DNA from: Ligula intestinalis
Lineage: Eukaryota; Platyhelminthes; Cestoda; Diphyllobothriidea; Diphyllobothriidae
NCBI GenBank assembly: GCA_036362985.1
Contig: JAYGXS010000001.1
Location: forward strand, 53,440,185-53,504,184
DNA length: 64,000 bases
Direction of reading: 5' to 3'
The notes beneath the pieces were generated by a model that worked only from the letters and a program-made list of their open reading frames with translations, did no database searches and was not told the DNA's origin. Made by a program: the position numbers and the translations under genes. Positions 50,201 through 58,832 of the stretch are shown in pieces (the stretch's first letter is position 1; the number at the start of each line of letters is the position of its first letter).

Positions 50201-53200
50201 AAATTAGGATGATTGGACCTCTTCAAGAATAGCTCCTTGTCGGCTGCAAGGTTTATTCATTAGAACAAAAATTATGTTCGACTTTTTTCAAATTCCTCAC
50301 TCGAAGCGCACAGGTGTGGGGATAAATTATAAAGTAGTTATCGGGCTTCCCGCTTTTATATAATAAGTCCCAATTTAAAGCACCACCAATTTCAGAAACG
50401 GAGTAATACATATGCACATGCAGGTGCCCAGCTTAAAAGTATAAACGTAGAGAAAAATGAATTACTGGAGACGGCTTATGTTTACCAAGAGAGTTAATAG
50501 GGATATGCTAAACGGAATGACGTTTATAGAGGCATTCATAGGCTGATATTATCTAATAAACCAAACATACTAAAATTATCAGTCTCAGCATTCGTCTTAC
50601 GTAAGGGTAATTGATGCAATAGCCATTCGATCGACTAAATCGTGGCACTGCTTCATATTCATTTATTTTTCAAATGACTATATGGCCTTTTATGTCAGCG
50701 TATGCAAGACATAAGTTGTACTAAAGCATTTATGGCAGTAACCGGGATGCGAAATAGGAAGGCCGTGTTGCACTATTTCTTGATCTGCTCAAACATTTGC
50801 ACTCGACAGAAATGAATCCTAAGCGTAAAGAGATCATTTTAACCTATTTATAAATACTTTACAGTTGATCTTATTACCGGTTATATTATTTTTTGTAACT
50901 TCAAGGTTGGGCATTTAATCGCAAAAATTAGTAGGAACTTGGGAAATAATACACCTTATGAGTCATTACTTCTCGAATTTCGGTAGTATGAAATAGGTAA
51001 AAAGCCAATAAAATTGTACATCATCTTAAATTCCATGTTCTTATCCTAAGAAGATAAACTTGCTTCAATGCAATTTTTATACTATGAGCGTCCAGATAGT
51101 TTATATGGCCAGCGAGCACTGTCTATGCTGATGTGGACAAAGTTGCTTCTATGGTTCCAGTTTACGTCCAAGCTTTTAAGAAAAACCAAGCGACTACGTG
51201 TAGATATGGGCAGTGAAGGAAACAATAGGTTGCTTAAGTCCACATTCAGCGTCACCAGGGCGACAGTGTACCTATTCAGAGACACTTTGGGGATATTGCA
51301 TAAATAATAAAATAAAAAAGTTTTGAATGATATTGAACACAAGGGAGCGAGAAGAAACGCTACTGTAACGCTACATTTGGTGGCATTCACAAGAGGCAGG
51401 CAAAATGTCTGCTCATAAATTAGGGTGTCTAACTCATGAGATATGAAGAGTGAAATTTGAGAAAGTGGTTTAACAAATATAGATGAGGTTGTTTATTTTG
51501 TTCACTGAATTGATTTGAGGCGCAAAACGCTGTTAACTAAAAAAAACAGTCTAGGTTATATCAATCTATTGAAGGAAATATTGGGTCAAATATATATCTG
51601 ATAGACACCAGTGGTGGACCAACTGCGCCGTCTGTGAGTGCGTTTGTTTGTGTTGTCCGACCAGCTGGTGTTCAGGGTTATGCTTGGCTGATGAAGGCTA
51701 ATAAGCCCGAAACATTTCTGTATCAAGTAATCCCCAGACGCTGTCATACCCCCTTACTGCTATTATGACTTGGCCGGAATCGGCCTGGCAGGCGGTCACC
51801 CGTTGGGGACCTCTGACCACCACATGAACTTTGTTTAGTTCGGAAGCCTATTCGATCGGTGTTCGCACATTCCTGAGTGAATATATATATATATATATTC
51901 ACTCAGGAATATATATATATATATGCGGATAAAATTCAACGTTTCGTAACATACAAGGAATTTCTTACGCTAGTGAACGCTGTGGAACGAAAAGTGTTGT
52001 TTTTGCATGAACTATAAAAGAAAATTAATAAAAGCAGAAGATTTTTAAGGACGTTGTTTAGGATAGGGGAAAATTTAGTTTTGCGCTGATGATAATGAAG
52101 TAAATGCAAATATGAGAAAGCACATCATTTTCGGGAAAAGGAAAGTGGATTCAGTTTAAAGAATTCTATTTTGGAAATCTGGTATGTTTTTCGCCTTGAA
52201 ATAAAGAAATAAACTTGTGCAGCTGTAGTTTGTTTTACCACGCCGAAAATTAGGACCGTCAGCAAACATATGCAAGGCATCCCAAAAATGTGCACACATT
52301 TTAAATAAGTGTAAACGTAGCTTTTATCATAATGTCATTATTTTGAATGTGTAAGAATATTAACAAGTATCATTTTATTGCTTATCACTGCATTTTAACT
52401 ATTGCAACGGTGGCTGAATTGAGAGAAGTCATGGATAATGAATACACGCGAACACCAAGGGAATTGCTTCATGGTGTGTGCGATTCCATTGCTTCAATTT
52501 GTGAGCAGTGTCATGATCAAAATGCACTTCAGTTTGAAAAAATTCAGTGGAAAAAAACAATAAAATGATAGTTGCAAACATTTTTAAATTTTTAAATAAG
52601 AAAATTATGATAAAACACCAGTTTTACAATTATGTCAACTGTGTTTACATTTGTGGGACACCCTTTATATGAACGTTCATGACATGCCATCACTTTTCTC
52701 CGTGAGGCCGTACGCGAACGACATTCAAGCAATTTTTATCTGCACTTGAATTTCAGTGAATACGAAAAATTGCAATAGATGGAGTACCGTATGAGTCACT
52801 AGCAAGTGCTTTCAATATCAGTAAGGTTACTCTGTGGCGCATTACTAATTACCGAACCACAAATAAGCAAGTTGGAGCAAAATGGTCCATAAGCAAACAG
52901 AACGAGGAGTTCATTCGTTGTGCACCAGGAAAATGCCGCAGTCAAGCCATTTTTAAGTAAAACGTTACAAGAGAGCGCTTTCTTTCTGATGAAAAAGAAA
53001 GAACTTTACAAAAGAACACATTACGCCGACACCAATATACAAAACTGTCGAAGATTGATGGTTTGGATAACTATTAAGTTTTGAGAGCAGCCAAGTTGGT
53101 GGTCGACCATGGAAGCCATTAAAAGCAAACAAACAAACCACTATAGACAACCTTTGCATCCTAATGTCTGGTAGACATAATGCTAATATAAGCGGACATG

Positions 53201-56200
53201 TGAGTCCCGGGAGTTAATTGGGAGGAAGGAAACTCGATCGCCGAGACGACACTTTTATTCGTCTGACGTCACGAAGCAAATATGATGAAAAGGAGAATCG
53301 CCTCAGACATGCCCAAATTCTACAGCTCGTTAAATTGTGTCTCGAGACGTTCTTCACTTATGACGGAGCATTCTACGAGCAGGTGAGAGGATTATCAAAG
53401 TGTTCACCGATTTCGGGACTCATAACCGAGGCGGTCCTATAACGGTTAGTGTCACTGATCTTCCAACAACACCGACCGAAATTCTGGGCGCGACATGTGG
53501 ATGATACCTTCGTCGTCGTCAAACGGGACCAGGTGCTCACGTACAAGGAAAGGCTCAACAGCGTCTTCCCGGACAAACAAAGGAGGAGGAAGAGCACAAC
53601 TAGTTGGCTTACCTGAATGTCTTCGTTTGTTGCAAAGACGATGGTGACCGAAAGACCAAAGTATTCAGGAAAGTGACGAACACGAGGCAAGTACTGAATT
53701 GCTATGGCAACCACCCAATCAGCCACAAGTGCATTTACGTAAAGTCGGCTTATCGGCATATTGAGACGCCTTGCAGTGAACCAGAAGACAAAGTTGCCAA
53801 AATACAATATCTTCGACGAATGTTCAGAGAAAATGGCTACCTGCGCCACTTCATCAACCAGTGCTTGCGTAAACGAAATGGGCAACAAAATCGTACTGAC
53901 CCTCCATTTTGGTGAGTGATTTCGTACGTCAAAAACGTCCCAGAGATCGTCGGCCGCCTTTTCACATCACTTGGAGTTGGATTCGCACACAGGCCGGAGG
54001 CAACTCTAAGGCGTCAGATAATGAAACCAAAAGACCCACAACCACGGCAAGGAACATCTGGAGTCGTCTATAGGATCTGGTGCATTTGTGGCCAAAGCAA
54101 ATAACTCGGAGAAACTGGCAGACTTCTAAAGGCACGAGCTGCCGAACACGCGGCATCAGTACGGCGAAATGATGCCAATTTTCAAGTTGCGACTCATTCG
54201 AAGAGACTCGGCCACACATTCAAATTTGATGAGGCCGAAATTCTCGCAAGAGGTGATAATTAAATGAGCCGGGAAGTACTCGAGCCACGATTCACGGGCC
54301 CTAGATCCATGAACAAGTGCAACCATGCTGAGGCTCAATTTGGCCAAAGCACGTGGTCACTTGGGGGAACGCACAGGCCACCGTTTCGTCTTACACCACC
54401 ACCAGGGAACCAGGTGACCGAGCAATCATCACGACCAATTCCACTACGCGTGATGCAAGTTCAGCAGGTCGTGGCCCGCATACCGGTCATCAAGCAATCC
54501 ACGCGCAAGATGGCAATTATCGTTAGTTGTCATACGTGGGCAGATATAACTGCGTCCTATAAATACTGCAACTTCCTGTGCATGTATCACCCGTTTCTGC
54601 TTCTATATTCTGCTCAGTTCTCTGATGAAGAATCCCCAATGAATGTCGAAACGTCAGGCAAATAAAAGTGTTGTCACAGCGATCGAATTTTCTTCTCAGA
54701 AGTAATGCTGTTTTAACTTTATATGAATAGAATTGAATATGCTCGTTCTAGGAAGCAGTTCAGAAAGAGAAGCGATAACTGGAACAAGAGGTTTATTGTC
54801 TTGACGTTTCGGATTCCCTCGGGAATTCTTAATCGTAGGTTATAGTAGAACAGTCTGAGACATGCGCATGTCTGCTTTTTACTGCTGTTGAACTTGAGGA
54901 GACGCCACATGCACGGACTTTGCGCGACGAGATTTTTATTGTCTATAACATGATATGGAATAAACTAGCAATCCACTATAATAAATAGCACAGTTTTTGC
55001 ATGGAAAGCTTTCGAAGCCTGGAAAAGAAATATATAGCTTATTTACTGGGGTATAAAATTGTGTAAAGTGGCTTCCAATGAGTAGGTTTCAAACCGAATC
55101 CGGGTTGTGGAGCCACACATCTTTGTTTGCGAGCAGAAATATGCGAACTAATAAATGAGTGTTCTTCACTAATTTCTAGAGATCGCTTAAAAGTAAAAAC
55201 TAGAATTTGGATTTGCCAGTAGGAGGCAAGTAATCAGACAATGAAAAGTTATAAGAAAAAGGTCTCTCAGATGCCTTAGTTGAAAAATAAATAAATATTA
55301 TCTAGCTCGAAAATTTTGATTTGCACCTGCGTAGAACAAGAAATGGCCCAAATGCATACGTTATCGAAGTTCTATTAGACAGATATATTCAACGAGTATA
55401 ACTACTATTACACAACCAGTACCCATGATTCCAGCAATTACTCATTGATGGGTGAAAATCCAATCAATATTAAACGAGCTTAACATGGTAATTCGTCCAG
55501 AATACTGATGGGTCTTACTCAATAATGGTATAGAAGTTGTAAATACATAAATGTGCCACTCCAAATAAGCAAACACGCTGGTGGGTTTTATCTGCTGACA
55601 CAAAGCTCAATATCCCTTTTGAAGGTGTATGTTGCTTTTCCAGTCGACAACTTAACAAGCTAGTACTTTTAATCAATATATATCTTTTTGATTTATTAAT
55701 GAGCCGGAGAGCTTGATTTTAAATTACATGTTCATTCAAAACGAAATGCGAGGAAATGCAAGTATTCTTCTGAGTCTGTATAATTTACGATTTTAGCTAA
55801 TACAGCCTCTAAGTTTGTAAACAACTGACCACGATACTCTTATTTGAATAGATTATCAAGCAGGGGGAAGCAAAAGTCAACAGAATATTTTGAAAATACT
55901 GTTGGCGAAAACAAAATTAACGTACGTTGTTTATTTTACTAGTATTTTGCCCCTCACACCGATACGTGGCCGATGGGCTCGCAGTTTGGCAACGGCTTGT
56001 ACCGATACACCTCCTGGATGAAAATATTTTTTGAGCAGTCTAAAAAGTAAAACGTCAAGAACCACAGTGAACAGCGTTTGGACCGAAAGGTCAATAATCT
56101 GGTGGTCAACTTACCAGTTCTGTCAATGCGATCCTTGAGCAAGCGACATGAAACAAATGACCTCGACTGATTCGATTCACACCAATCTTAAATTATTGAA

Positions 56201-58832
56201 ACTCTTCCAGTAAAATGCGGTGACTACGACAGTGCAGCCTGATAAGCGCTAAAAGAATTATGATAGGTTTGTAAAAGTTGGCCCCACCTCTACAGATATG
56301 GGCAATCTATACTGTTTCCCATTATATTAGACATTCAAAGACTATGTATGGAAGGCCGCTTCGACGCATACATAAACCAGCTACGGTTACCTTGTTTCAG
56401 CAACACCTCTACATGGATAAATTCGGAATGAAAAATAGAAAGGGGCAAGCATAGACGCAATAATCTGTCCAACTGATCGCTTTACTTAAATTCGTTTCAA
56501 TGAAAACAAAAACAACCTGCGAAGAAGTAAAGACAATAACAACGAACGATGAGCAAGTCAATTGCGTAATCAAAGACGCCGTTTGAGGCTCAGATGGTGC
56601 GCCACTGGAGTCTGGGTTTGACTGGCCGGTGACGGCTTAAAAGCCAAAAATGGTCATTCTACTCTCCCTTGTTTTCGCCGGCAATACTATTTGCCTATAC
56701 TAATCGCTGCTACAGCTGCTGTCAAGGGCTGAAAAATGAAGCTCAGGGCAAAGGCGGAGCGGAACAAGTGAGTTGCGTTAGCGGTCTGTGAACGCTCATA
56801 AATTAGTTTGAATATCTCCTGACCTAAAGCGGCATTACAGCAAGCTCATGGCTTAATGGTTAAAGTTTTAGAAATTTGATCGTAAAGGTCATGATTTTGA
56901 GCCACGGATGGTGCACCACCGGGGTTTGGGCATAACCGTCTGCGACTGCAAATAAGCCAGAAGTGGCCACCTTTGTTTTTATCGGCAATAACACCTGCTA
57001 TAACTCGAATAATTCGTTAGGCTCAGAGAAGTTCAAGAGATCTAGATCCTTTACATTTAACGTATACGGGAAAAGCACTTTGCAGTAGTAAGGTAGTTCT
57101 ACACACCGGTCAAACTACGTCACTTTTAACACTGTGAAAATATGCTTGCATTTCCTTAATATTTTCGAAAGCACAATTTATGAACTTCAGACCTTTCGTT
57201 CAGCTTTATGAAACTGATATCGAATGCATGAAAAATATGTAATATTTATGAAAAGGAAGATACCTGAGGCCGACGCTGAGACGAATTAGGCCGCAGACTT
57301 ACACTTCGAGATCTAAAATGCGTTAATAAAACAGTGGGTGAGATATAATGAAATTTCAATCCATCTGTGTTTGGTTGCACATGCTCATATGACTTAGTGG
57401 TCATTTGACAAAATAATTTGTTTAATGTGTAAAACACAATCTCAAATGTAATGCTATACGTTCAAACGGCCTAACTTGAAATATAAAAGGCTGTTTCATA
57501 TTGGTGGCTTGTTTGCTGACGAATACTGAGTAAAGTTACCGTTAAATTTGCTTTATCATAACGTGCACTATTTTGCAAATGTGCAAAAATGTCTATTCTT
57601 CTGTGTTCACGTTTTGCAAAATGACTAATGAACCTTTTCGTAGACCTTCTGGATTAATTGGACCATGCATAAACTGAAATCCTAATACATTAATAAAGCA
57701 ATGGCATTCGGTCCAGAATACCGCTTTTATAGGAAATCTATGGCAAACTCTGTCTAACTATAATACAACTGGCTGGTACTAGCACATAAACAATGAGTAA
57801 CCATTCATTGGCTGTTCCATTTACAGATCATAAAATAATTGCAATGTCATATGTTATTACTGTGAGTGTTTCGAGTTTTTTGAAGCTGCAATATCTGACT
57901 TGCTCCTGAATTGCTATTTTGTTTCATAATGGCACCAGATAAAACAACTAGATGAGCTGGATATTGAATGACTATTTACAGCACTTGGTCAAAGTGAAAG
58001 AGGCATAAGTCCAGCTACTGGTTTGAGATTTAAAACTGTGTATAATTCCAAATATTTCTTACAAAGAATTCAAGCAACATCTTCCGTGCTATGAATGTTC
58101 TATATTCTAGTCTTAGCCAGTATATTATCGAGATTTGGATGCAGCTTTCCCTATAAGAAGAGGTGCCTTGTGCTTGGCTGAGTATACTCACCAGAAAACA
58201 ATTAACTACAATATATTGCTATTTTAACCTACAGAAGCCTATAACCAAATTAAATTGAAAGGAATTTCAATTTGTCTTTGATTCTGCTGACTTGTTGAAA
58301 AGTACAAAGATAAAATCATAGGTGTGGTCGTGACAACATGTAAAAAATTGCCCGTACAGGGGTTCCGAACTCCGTGGACGGTTTCCACAAAACAGAGACT
58401 TTCCGACAACTTCCAACGCTCTTAATGATTTTGAGCTGCGGATTTCTTGGGTTATAAGCACATTCCGAATATTTCGACACTGTCGAAGCTTATCTGAAAA
58501 AATATTATTGAAGGAAAGATATATACTTCGACGTGCATTCTCATTTTCTAAATATATCTTATTTACTTCAGAAACTGAGGCTCTAGGATGAAGACTTACG
58601 AACGAAGATATGCTCTTGTAAATTAGTTCGATTGGCTAAATTGGCAAAATTAATGAAATAAATAAAATATATATACTTTTATTTTTAGTCTGTCACATGC
58701 TGCGAGTGATCTAGGACTGGTCAAGATGTATTTTGAATTTTCAAACTGTTTTTCTTCAAAATTATCGAGACTTATGTACGGAACAGAAGCTCTGCCAGGT
58801 CGGCTATCGACCCAACCATCCTTATTCAACAT
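41135..58832 (-). CDS. CCDC177-like coiled-coil protein, 12 exons on the minus strand
   Basis: Twelve exons joined by GT-AG sites with matching phase give about 375-389 residues. ATG is at 58832-58830, with an in-frame TAG two codons before it; TGA is at 41137-41135. N-terminal signatures: LDNFEE, YILTSPRSLAAC, KIKPIELIYKS and RRNKLRQCR. These match the CCDC177 family pattern (LDNFD, VLTSPRSLEAC, KPVELL, KLQQCR). A Ser/Arg/Pro-rich linker follows (RPNSSQRRPQ), then a long charged coiled coil from ERDFWLRRRELEEKRQ to QAAEERDQMLQK, and a C-terminal helix ending LINDLGLGNDV. The family is poorly characterised; human CCDC177 is longer (about 700 aa). The 3' end of exon 3 is uncertain. 5' introns are tiny, later ones large. 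Confidence 0.75.
41340..41720 (+). repeat. Dispersed repeat family A, copy 4
   Basis: Lies inside the last intron of the CCDC177-like gene, antisense to it. Shares acagtgacttgcgcatgag, gtagacttgcac, gcgggattgggtgcaggt and GCTTGCCGTAGCCTG with the other copies. Confidence 0.55.
42226..42480 (+). repeat. Dispersed repeat family B, copy 1
   Basis: Shares ttctgtacagaataaacact, a cttcct run, tggccttcg and gacttct with 63350-63430 (ttctgtatacagaattaatt, tggcctccaacgacttct). Element class unknown. Confidence 0.5.
42556..42664 (-). CDS. CCDC177-like exon 11
   Basis: 109 nt; acceptor cttctcttgtaag, donor CAAAAG|GTAAGC. Encodes LSMAEEAKRQNALEVSRHRE then EHAQQAAEERDQMLQK. The split GC|C codon with exon 10 gives Ala. 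Confidence 0.8.
43240..43610 (-). repeat. Dispersed repeat family B, inverted copy
   Basis: In reverse orientation relative to 63165-63470: cctgtgattggctgtcccag at 43542 is the reverse complement equivalent of gggaacagccaatcacag at 63200. The gcgtccga / gtgtgtg block matches the 42.3-kb copy inverted. Similarity is patchy. Confidence 0.45.
43611..45858 (-). other. Intron 10 of the CCDC177-like gene, no other gene seen
   Basis: Plus-strand ORFs at 44362-44757, 44787-45002 and 45023-45268 are open but have no motif, no splice support and no repeat match. Confidence 0.35.
45859..45968 (-). CDS. CCDC177-like exon 10
   Basis: 110 nt; acceptor tttctacccttgcttttgaag, donor GGAGGC|GTATGT. Encodes TLVSARERALQKTAAEQQRM then AFERHQRELQRQANLE. 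Confidence 0.75.
47242..47344 (-). CDS. CCDC177-like exon 9
   Basis: 103 nt; acceptor acgtttttttag, donor GATAAG|GTACCT. Encodes MMRELKQKEINERKRQIDEE then IEQYQKVLQEFQDK. Confidence 0.8.
48207..48314 (-). CDS. CCDC177-like exon 8
   Basis: 108 nt; donor GCGCA|GTAAGT. Encodes EELEEKRKECEKRLAAAESN then QERLRREREQHVRSA. The acceptor tttttcgaag is weak but the phase fits. Confidence 0.75.
49253..49302 (-). CDS. CCDC177-like exon 7 (coiled coil starts)
   Basis: 50 nt; acceptor ctaacttccttgcag, donor AGACA|GTAAGT. Encodes KERDFWLRRRELEEKR. The 6.7-kb intron before it contains transposon relics and could also hide another exon. Confidence 0.7.
49640..50045 (+). repeat. Dispersed repeat family A, copy 5
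   Basis: Starts tttgaccgtcgattctgact, contains acggtgacttctgggtac, agccttgcacagaatctacc, gatgtaggtgacaggagcgg and cctgagctggaccccgtgct. All are in the order seen in the 10.5-kb copy. Confidence 0.55.
50046..51600. other. Intron DNA of the CCDC177-like gene, no other gene seen
   Basis: AT-rich. The overlapping ORFs at 51068-51390 on both strands have no recognisable motif. Confidence 0.35.
51681..51729 (+). ncRNA. Complete hammerhead-ribozyme-like fold
   Basis: All conserved parts are present in order: stem I TGCTTGG (51681-51687) with TCAAGTA (51723-51729), 7 pairs including two G-U; CTGATGA (51688-51694); stem II GGCT/AGCC with loop AATA; GAA (51709-51711); stem III ACA/TGT with loop TTTC (51712-51721). 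The cleavage position would be A51722. One A-C mismatch lies at the base of stem II (51695/51708), where active hammerheads normally have G-C. The surrounding repeat (about 51600-51865) has no coding part. Pairing is by eye. Confidence 0.6.
51869..51910. repeat. 42-bp perfect palindrome with (AT)9 centre
   Basis: ATTCCTGAGTGA, then 18 nt of alternating AT, then TCACTCAGGAAT. A further run of AT repeats follows to 51924. It could extrude a cruciform. It lies 140 bp downstream of the hammerhead-like motif. Confidence 0.95.
52275..52675 (+). mobile_element. Internally deleted mariner/Tc1-type element
   Basis: Ends form an inverted repeat: GGCATCCCAAAAATGTGCAC (52277 on) against the complement of GTTTACATTTGTGGGACACC (ending 52672), about 20 of 26 matching by eye. 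Between them the plus strand reads TVAELREVMDNEYTRTPREL then LHGVCDSIASICEQCHDQNA then LQFE. This matches the C-terminal end of IS630/Tc1/mariner transposases (EELKxxIxxxxxxITPExLxxVxxxxxxRLxxCxxxxGxHFE). The DDE/D catalytic core is gone. Confidence 0.65.
52744..52940 (+). pseudogene. psq/pogo-type HTH scrap
   Basis: The frame KIAIDGVPYESLASAFNISK then VTLWRI reads as a helix-turn-helix of the psq class, used by pogo/Tigger transposases and CENP-B-like proteins. GAKWSISKQNEEFIR follows, like the linker before the second DNA-binding domain. It may belong to an element distinct from the mariner scrap next to it. No catalytic part is seen. Confidence 0.5.
53218..54690 (+). mobile_element. Penelope-like element, second lineage (RT end plus GIY-YIG)
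   Basis: RT remnants: LVKLCLETFFTYDGAFYEQV, then SPISGLITEAVL, then FWARHVDDTFVVVKRDQVL with the HVDD catalytic box (about 53490). Then FPDK, AYLNVFVCCKDDG and KVFRKVTNTRQVLNCYGNHP lead to VVYRIWCICGQSK, GETGRLLKARAAEH and KRLGHTFKFDEAEILARGD, the GIY-YIG end. The first RT half is missing; several frameshifts and stops. It is closer to the 16-kb fragment than to the 24-kb copy, so two PLE lineages share the window. Confidence 0.85.
54616..54660 (+). ncRNA. Hammerhead-like motif at PLE 3' end
   Basis: CTGATGA at 54622-54628, GAA at 54648-54650, ACGT at 54651-54654 as a two-pair loopless stem III, C54655 at the cleavage position, and stem I TCT (54619-54621) with AGG (54656-54658). The 19 nt between core halves do not form a convincing stem II in this copy. 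The homologous motif at 16502 has a better inner hairpin (TCC/GGA) but a broken GAAA. Confidence 0.45.
54700..54960 (-). mobile_element. PLE terminal-repeat fragment, antisense
   Basis: On the minus strand, an 8-bp-class hairpin (AATTCCC-GAG-GGGAATCC-like, 54829-54811) is followed directly by GAAACGTC (54810-54803) and AAGACAATAAACC. GAAACGTC and the AATAAA-like tail match the plus-strand PLE 3' end just upstream. The CTGATGA half has decayed to CTACGATTA. Confidence 0.5.
55958..56013 (-). CDS. CCDC177-like exon 6
   Basis: 56 nt after a 101-nt intron; acceptor tttcatccag, donor CGGT|GTGAGG. Encodes GGVSVQAVAKLRAHRPRIG in the phase set by exon 5. Confidence 0.55.
56115..56166 (-). CDS. CCDC177-like exon 5
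   Basis: 52 nt; acceptor gaatcag, donor ACTG|GTAAGT. Encodes SRSFVSCRLLKDRIDRT. Phase 0 in, 1 out. Confidence 0.55.
56565..56700 (+). repeat. SINE-like copy, right half
   Basis: Shares, in order, GGCTCAGATGGTGCGCCAC, a GGGTTTG block, GGTGACG, GCTTAAAAGCC, AAAA and AATGGTCATT with the copy at 56820-57010 (GAGCCACGGATGGTGCACCA, GGGTTTGGG, CTGCGAC, AATAAGCC, GAA, GTGGCCAC). The tRNA-like head is hardly recognisable here. Confidence 0.5.
56820..57010 (+). repeat. tRNA-headed SINE copy with hammerhead-derived tail
   Basis: A-box-like TGGCTTAATGGTTAAAG at 56849 and B-box-like GGTCATGATTTT at 56888, then GCCACGGATGGTGCACCACC. The tail has CTGCGAC (56940), AATAAGCC, GAA (56960) and the palindromic GTGGCCAC (56963-56970) followed by C. 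It ends in an atcggcaataac stretch. It lies in an intron of the CCDC177-like gene. Confidence 0.6.
57264..57312 (-). CDS. CCDC177-like exon 4
   Basis: 49 nt; acceptor ttaacgcattttag, donor CCTCAG|GTATCT. Encodes SRSVSLRPNSSQRRPQ. Phase 2 in, 0 out. Supported by splice signals and phase, not by a family motif. Confidence 0.5.
58358..58493 (-). CDS. CCDC177-like exon 3 (3' boundary uncertain)
   Basis: After a 33-nt intron ending attttttcag, completes N-KLRQCRNIRNVLITQEIR. Two donors give the phase-2 end the next exon needs: before 58400 (AA|GTCTCT) or before 58358 (CT|GTACGG). Neither is strong. Confidence 0.6.
58527..58635 (-). CDS. CCDC177-like exon 2
   Basis: After a 41-nt intron, reads PIELIYKSISSF through VNKIYLENENARR; donor CGAA|GTATAT, phase 1. 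It continues the KPxEL block split by the intron. Confidence 0.75.
58677..58832 (-). CDS. CCDC177-like exon 1 (start)
   Basis: 52 codons from MLNKDGWVDSRPG to CDRLKIK; donor AAA|GTATAT, phase 0. Carries TSPRSLAAC. An AG (aatttag) lies 3 nt before the ATG and could be a trans-splice acceptor. Confidence 0.75.

Noticed and set aside
51881..51924. AT repeats as CRISPR or telomere-like array
   Set aside because: Simple dinucleotide run within a palindrome; no spacers, and the genome is eukaryotic.
55954..56142. Reading frame ending EVYRYKPLPNCEPIGHVSV as a terminal exon
   Set aside because: The phase set by the GTAAGT donor at 56114 selects another frame (GGVSVQAVAKLRAHR), which then meets a GTGAGG donor before any stop.
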